Shown: positions 6,815 through 10,384 of the stretch, piece by piece
Numbering within the stretch: the first letter of the stretch is position 1
Layout of the letters: every line of letters starts with the position of its first letter
Assembly: GCA_945878965.1 (NCBI GenBank)
Contig: CAMCUJ010000030.1
Span: 1 to 10,384, forward strand
DNA from: an uncultured Clostridia bacterium
GTDB lineage: Bacteria; Bacillota; Clostridia; Monoglobales; Monoglobaceae
DNA length: 10,384 nucleotides
Direction: 5' to 3'
Notes under the pieces: generated by a model
Database searches by the model: none
Told to the model about the DNA's origin: nothing
The model's input: the letters and a program-made list of their open reading frames with translations, nothing else
Program-made: the position numbers and the translations under genes

Positions 6815-8797
6815 TCAGCTTACATCGGTTAAATCAATGTATTTATGTCCATTTTCTGCAATGTGTTCTTTACGCATTGAGAGGTTGTCACCAAGCAGCA
6901 TTTCAAAAACCTCCTGAGTTTTTATAACATCGTCCGGCATAACCTTTATAAGTCGTCTTGTTTCGGGATTCATAGTAGTTTCCCACATCATCTCAGGCTG
7001 GTTTTCGCCAAGTCCCTTACTTCTCTGAAGAGTATATTTCTTGCTGCCTATTTTTTTCAAAATAGAGTTCTTTTCCTTTTCGTCAAATGCAAAATATGTG
7101 TTCTTTCCGCAGGTTATTTCATAGAGTGGTGATTCCGCGATATAAACATAGCCTTCGTTAATTAGTGTCGGTGTCAGTCTGTACAGCATCGTAAGAACAA
7201 GTGTTCGTATCTGAAATCCGTCTATATCGGCATCGGTACAAATTATTACTTTGTTCCATCTTAAATTATCTATGCTGAATGAATTTAATTCCTTGTTGTG
7301 CTTTGAGCTTATCTCAACTCCGCAGCCGAGAACCTTAAGTAAATCTATTATAATATCACTCTTAAAAATCTTGTTGTAATCCGCTTTCAGACAATTGAGA
7401 ATCTTTCCTCGTATAGCCATTATAGCTTGAAACTCACTGTCACGTCCAAGCTTACATGAGCCAAGTGCCGAATCACCCTCAACTATGTAAACCTCACGTT
7501 TACTCTTGTCCTTGCTTCTGCAGTCAACAAACTTCTTTATTCGGTTTACCGCATCAATGGTTCCGCTGAGTTTTTTCTTTACATTAATTCTTGTCTTTTC
7601 GGCGTCTTCACGGCTTCTTTTGTTAATAAGAACCTGCTGGCACAATTTATCTGCGTCCATCTTATTTTCAATAAAATATATGTCAAGCTGTTCCCTTAAA
7701 AACTCAGTCATTGATTCCTGTATGAATTTGTTTGTAATAGCTTTCTTGGTTTGGTTCTCATAACTCGTTATTGTGGAAAATGAATTACTTACAAGTATTA
7801 ATGCATCCTGTACGTCCGCAAAAGTAATTTTAGACTCATTTTTTACATAATTACCATTTGCTCTGATATATTTATCAATAGCATAAACGAAAGCGTTCTT
7901 TACAGCCTTATCAGGGGAGCCGCCATATTCAAGAAAGCTTGAATTATGGTAATATTCAAGAACGTTTATTGTTGGGCACATACAGAAAGCAAAGCTCATT
8001 TTGACCTTATATTCCGGCTTGTCCGCACGGTCACGGCCTCGTCTTTCGGCTTCGATAAAATGAATTGCAGTTTTCGCCTGACCTTCCGAAAGCTCATTTA
8101 CATAGTCTATGATTCCGTTATCGTAAAGATATTCAAATTCTTCAAATTCACCGTTTTCGGTTTCATTGCGAAGTATAAATTTTATGCCCGAATTTACAAC
8201 CGCCTGTTTTTTTATAACATCGGTATAGTACTCAAGAGGTATGTTTATATCTGTAAATACGTCAAGGTCGGGTTTCCAGTGAATTTTAGTTCCGGTGCTT
8301 TCGTATTTTTTCTTAGTTTTTTTAAGTCCGCCGATGTTTTCGCCTTTTTCAAAGTGAAGCTCGTATTCAAAGCCGTCACGATTAACGAAAACATTCATAT
8401 ATTCGGAGCTGTATTGAGTCGCACAGCTTCCGAGACCGTTAAGTCCTAAGCTGAATTCATAATTTTCGCTTGAATTGTTATTGTATTTTCCGCCGGCATA
8501 TAATTCACAGAATACAAGCTCCCAGTTGAAGCGTTCCTCTCTTTGGTTGTAATCTACAGGAACTCCTCGCCCGAAATCTTCAACTTCAATTGATTTATCG
8601 GCGTATCTCGTAACTATTATTTCGCGACCGTATCCCTCTCTTGCCTCGTCAATAGAGTTTGATAGTATTTCAAATACTGAATGCTGACAGCCTTCTATTC
8701 CGTCAGAACCAAAAATTACAGCAGGTCTTTTTCGCACTCTGTCAGCACCTTTAAGTGAAGATATGCTGTCATTTCCGTACTCTGTTTTTCTTGGCAC
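6815..8797 (-). CDS. parE: Type IIA DNA topoisomerase subunit B (ParE-like, topoisomerase IV)
   Basis: Predicted 660-residue ATPase subunit partnering the downstream ParC-like protein. GHKL ATPase domain: E43 and N47 in FEILSNSIDEA, D74 in VEDFGRGVP, and a glycine-rich ATP lid GLNGLG (118-123). Transducer: Lys351 in NQTKKA, the gamma-phosphate-sensing QTK loop. TOPRIM domain: E440-G-D-S, then D522, D524 and D526 in TDADIDG, the Mg ligands. C-terminal signature: QRSKGLGENQPEMMWETTMNPETR. The catalytic set is complete, yet several usually invariant bases of the motifs are altered: Phe75 replaces the Asn of DNGRG, Asn120 replaces His of GLHGVG, and EGDSALGS replaces EGDSAGGS. The start codon is GTG at 8797-8795, supported by GGAGGG (8810-8805) seven bases upstream. 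Length fits ParE or a gyrase B without a large insert. Gyrase B paralogue is the alternative. Confidence 0.87.
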   Translation of the reverse strand: MPRKTEYGNDSISSLKGADRVRKRPAVIFGSDGIEGCQHSVFEILSNSIDEAREGYGREIIVTRYADKSIEVEDFGRGVPVDYNQREERFNWELVFCELYAGGKYNNNSSENYEFSLGLNGLGSCATQYSSEYMNVFVNRDGFEYELHFEKGENIGGLKKTKKKYESTGTKIHWKPDLDVFTDINIPLEYYTDVIKKQAVVNSGIKFILRNETENGEFEEFEYLYDNGIIDYVNELSEGQAKTAIHFIEAERRGRDRADKPEYKVKMSFAFCMCPTINVLEYYHNSSFLEYGGSPDKAVKNAFVYAIDKYIRANGNYVKNESKITFADVQDALILVSNSFSTITSYENQTKKAITNKFIQESMTEFLREQLDIYFIENKMDADKLCQQVLINKRSREDAEKTRINVKKKLSGTIDAVNRIKKFVDCRSKDKSKREVYIVEGDSALGSCKLGRDSEFQAIMAIRGKILNCLKADYNKIFKSDIIIDLLKVLGCGVEISSKHNKELNSFSIDNLRWNKVIICTDADIDGFQIRTLVLTMLYRLTPTLINEGYVYIAESPLYEITCGKNTYFAFDEKEKNSILKKIGSKKYTLQRSKGLGENQPEMMWETTMNPETRRLIKVMPDDVIKTQEVFEMLLGDNLSMRKEHIAENGHKYIDLTDVS

Positions 8798-8864
8798 TGT
8801 AAATCCCTCCGTTTAGTACATTAGTTATGTATGTTAATTAATTGCTTAATAAAGCATAGAGATT

Positions 8865-8894
8865 ATTATATCACAAAAAAAGAGAAATTGTAAA
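8865..8894 (-). promoter_or_regulatory. Sigma-A promoter of the parE-parC operon
   Basis: On the minus strand, TTTACA (8894-8889) and TATAAT (8870-8865) are separated by 18 bases, and TG one base before the -10 (8873-8872) makes an extended -10 element. Transcription would start near 8858, leaving a leader of about 60 bases before the GTG start at 8797. The region is divergent from the asnA promoter. Confidence 0.75.
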
Positions 8895-8931
8895 GAGAAA
8901 TTTAAAAAATATTTATTTATTAAAATCCTAC

Positions 8932-8960
8932 TTGCAAATTTATAATATGTATGCTATAAT
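8932..8960 (+). promoter_or_regulatory. Sigma-A promoter of asnA
   Basis: TTGCAA (8932-8937) and TATAAT (8955-8960) have the ideal 17-base spacer and a TGC extended -10 (8952-8954). A second TATAAT (8941-8946) lies inside the spacer but lacks a good -35. Transcription would begin near 8967, giving a leader of about 72 bases. That is too short for a T-box riboswitch, which often controls amino-acid genes in Bacillota. Confidence 0.8.
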
Positions 8961-9038
8961 TATCACATTAGCTATTTAAAGAGAAAAGACAGATGTAAAA
9001 GTATAGTAAAATTAAAAATTAAGGATGTGTTGAATAAA

Positions 9039-10046
9039 ATGGCTGATATTATTAAGCCGAGCGGATATAAACCGCTTCTTGACTTAAAGGAAACAGAAAC
9101 TGCAATAAAAGCAGTAAAGGATTACTTCGAGGCAAATCTTGCAAGAGAGCTTCACTTAAGCCGTGTGTCTGCGCCGCTTTTTGTGTCGCCGGAAACAGGT
9201 CTTAATGACGATTTAAACGGCGTTGAGCGTCCGGTTGCATTTGATGTTTTAGAAACAGGAAAACAGCTTCAGATTGTGCATTCCCTTGCAAAGTGGAAAA
9301 GAAATGCTCTTAAGGTTTATAATTTTGAAGAGGGAACCGGTCTTTATACCGATATGAACGCTATAAGACGTGACGAAATTACAGACAACATTCATTCTAT
9401 ATATGTTGACCAGTGGGACTGGGAAAAGATTATAAACAAGAATGACAGAACTATGCATACGCTTCGTCATACGGTAAGAAAAATATTTAATGTTTTTAAA
9501 ATGACTGAAAAATACATAAACACGTTGTATCCACAGATAGAGCCGGAGCTTCCTGAGGAAATAACCTTTGTTACATCACAGGAGCTTGAGGATATGTATC
9601 CGGGTCTTACTCCAAAGGAAAGAGAATACGAATACGTTAAAAATAAAAAAGCTATATTTGTTATGCAGATTGGCGGACTTTTAAAATCAGGAGAAAGACA
9701 TGACGGCAGAGCACCGGATTATGATGATTGGAATTTAAACGGTGACATAATTTTTTATAATTCCGTTATAGATGTTGCATTTGAAGTTTCAAGTATGGGA
9801 ATACGTGTTTCCGAGGAATCACTAAAGGCTCAGCTAAAAGAACTTTCGTGCGAGGACAGATTGAATTTACAATTTCATAAGGATTTGATTTCGGGAAGAC
9901 TTCCATATACAATAGGCGGCGGTCTTGGTCAGTCAAGAATTTGTATGTTCCTTCTTAAAAAGGCTCATATAGGAGAGGTACAGGTTTCATCTTGGCCTGA
10001 TGAAATGATTGAAGAATGCAGAGAATGCGGAATTTTGATTATGTAA
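9039..10046 (+). CDS. asnA: Aspartate-ammonia ligase (asparagine synthetase A)
   Basis: Predicted 335-residue cytosolic enzyme making asparagine from aspartate, ammonia and ATP (EC 6.3.1.1), related to class II aminoacyl-tRNA synthetases. Residues aligned by eye to the E. coli enzyme are all kept: D58 in DDLNG, S82 and K87 in VHSLAKWKR, R110 in MNAIRRDE, Q125 and D127 in VDQWDWE, R224 and D229 in RAPDYDDW, S251, S252 and R256 in SSMGIRV, and R300 in GGGLGQSR. Start choice is uncertain: TAAGGATGTG (9020-9029) resembles a Shine-Dalgarno site placed for the ATG at 9039, while GTG at 9027 and TTG at 9030 overlap or abut that site. The ATG start also gives the shorter N-terminus expected of the family. 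It is divergent from parE, with its own promoter. No terminator directly follows, so transcripts may run on to the one at 10329. Confidence 0.96.
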   Translation: MADIIKPSGYKPLLDLKETETAIKAVKDYFEANLARELHLSRVSAPLFVSPETGLNDDLNGVERPVAFDVLETGKQLQIVHSLAKWKRNALKVYNFEEGTGLYTDMNAIRRDEITDNIHSIYVDQWDWEKIINKNDRTMHTLRHTVRKIFNVFKMTEKYINTLYPQIEPELPEEITFVTSQELEDMYPGLTPKEREYEYVKNKKAIFVMQIGGLLKSGERHDGRAPDYDDWNLNGDIIFYNSVIDVAFEVSSMGIRVSEESLKAQLKELSCEDRLNLQFHKDLISGRLPYTIGGGLGQSRICMFLLKKAHIGEVQVSSWPDEMIEECRECGILIM

Positions 10047-10100
10047 TTTGAATTTTGTGCTTTGGTTTTTAAAAAGTTTATTGAAATTTTTAAAAAATAC

Positions 10101-10129
10101 TTGCATTTTTAAAATTAAAGGTGTATAAT
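10101..10129 (+). promoter_or_regulatory. Near-consensus sigma-A promoter upstream of a small reading frame
   Basis: TTGCAT (10101-10106) and TATAAT (10124-10129) are separated by exactly 17 bases. A- and T-tracts just upstream (10085-10098) resemble an UP element. Transcription would start near 10136, about 27 bases before the ATG at 10163. Together with the terminator at 10329-10362 this defines a unit of about 230 bases. Confidence 0.75.
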
Positions 10130-10162
10130 ATATTCGTTAAGTTTTTGAAAGGACATATTTCT

Positions 10163-10322
10163 ATGAGAAATACTATTAAATCTTTAATTTTTGCAATGGA
10201 ATATTTCTTTTACTTTAGTGAAAAATTTTATTTTAGCTACGGTTATTTTGGTTGCAAAGAGTTTAATAGAAGCGGTAGAACTGTACTTGTTTAAAACTGA
10301 GTTTCAGATATTTAATATTTAA
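10163..10322 (+). CDS. Putative small membrane protein, apparently frameshifted
   Basis: AAAGGA (10148-10153) lies nine bases before an ATG at 10163. Read as given, the frame ends at TAA 10292-10294 after 43 codons and encodes an odd product with 13 Phe/Tyr residues. If one T of the run 10208-10211 is skipped, the first 16 residues (MRNTIKSLIFAMEYFF) join a second open frame starting TLVKNFILATVILVAK at 10212 and ending at TAA 10320-10322. The joined product has 52 residues, a hydrophobic stretch suited to one membrane helix (about 16-32) and then an amphipathic acidic tail (SLIEAVELYLFKTEFQ). The second frame has codon use like the neighbouring genes and stops just before the terminator, which favours it as the true frame. 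The cause could be a sequencing error, a natural inactivation, or less likely programmed slippage. I do not recognise the family. Confidence 0.5.
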
Positions 10323-10328
10323 TTATAG

Positions 10329-10362
10329 GACGGTTCATATAAGTTGAATCGTCTTTTTTTTT
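10329..10362 (+). terminator. Strong intrinsic terminator of the small transcription unit
   Basis: GACGGTTCA (10329-10337) pairs with TGAATCGTC (10345-10353), nine pairs including one G-U, around a seven-base loop, followed by nine consecutive T (10354-10362). It would end the unit started at the 10101-10129 promoter and probably also asnA read-through, since no good terminator lies directly after asnA. Confidence 0.92.
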
Positions 10363-10367
10363 CACAC

Positions 10368-10384
10368 GCTGACAACGAGTCGGC
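10368..10384 (+). other. Hairpin at the window edge
   Basis: GCTGAC (10368-10373) pairs with GTCGGC (10379-10384), six pairs with one T-G wobble, around the loop AACGA. It lies just past the terminator, and the window ends at its last base, so it may continue. Its inner part resembles the hairpin at 1823-1833 with compensating changes in the stem. Confidence 0.35.

Noticed and set aside
7946..8449. 167-codon open frame on the plus strand within parE
   Set aside because: It is antisense to a well-conserved ATPase and transducer region, has no ribosome binding site, and its composition is a hydrophobic shadow of the real frame.
8961..9038. T-box or other riboswitch before asnA
   Set aside because: The leader is only about 72 bases, AT-rich, with no T-box sequence, specifier stem or terminator/antiterminator pair.
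10163..10294. AgrD-like autoinducing peptide precursor
   Set aside because: The 43-codon frame has a Cys (31) but no acidic C-terminal tail, and no AgrB/AgrC-type neighbour is visible. The frame itself looks like an artefact of a frameshift.
10136..10362. 6S RNA or other known structured RNA
   Set aside because: The length is right for 6S, but the 5' and 3' ends do not pair to make the long closing stem and central bubble, and coding potential explains the unit better.
1..10384. CRISPR array, insertion sequence, prophage or attachment site
   Set aside because: No regularly spaced repeats, terminal inverted repeats, transposase or integrase frames were seen. Gene content is chromosomal housekeeping.

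Overview
The window reads as a core chromosomal stretch of a low-GC, endospore-forming member of the Bacillota, most likely class Clostridia. Evidence for this is a canonical alpha/beta-type small acid-soluble spore protein, a FakA-type fatty acid kinase immediately upstream of recG (a common Bacillota arrangement), strong purine-rich Shine-Dalgarno sites, and AT-rich intergenic DNA with sigma-A type promoters. No mobile element, CRISPR array, tRNA or rRNA gene was seen.

Left part, plus strand (1-4329): a probable 3' tail of an upstream gene (1-30), then fakA (90-1796) and recG (1857-3908), spaced as an operon. FakA would feed exogenous or recycled fatty acids into phospholipid synthesis. RecG remodels stalled replication forks and recombination intermediates. 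A 72-residue spore DNA-binding protein gene (4111-4329) follows and is probably transcribed separately in the forespore. A strong intrinsic terminator (4524-4554) ends this side. Its T-tract overlaps the stop codon of the convergent parC-like gene.

Middle, minus strand (4553-8797): a two-gene type IIA topoisomerase unit, parE-like (8797 down to 6815, GTG start) followed after 72 bases by parC-like (6742 down to 4553). Catalytic residues are intact, but the ATPase and TOPRIM motifs differ from textbook GyrB/ParE and no GyrA box is visible. A topoisomerase IV-type decatenase is therefore the better reading than a second gyrase.

Right part (8798-10384): divergent extended -10 promoters drive parE leftward and asnA (9039-10046, ammonia-dependent asparagine synthetase) rightward. 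After asnA comes a compact transcription unit of about 230 bases with a near-consensus promoter (10101-10129), a ribosome binding site, a short reading frame and a strong terminator (10329-10362). The short frame appears to be broken by one extra T. Ignoring that base gives a coherent 52-residue hydrophobic protein that ends just before the terminator. This is the most unusual item in the window. The rest is largely housekeeping, with a few short intergenic hairpins that lack T-tracts.
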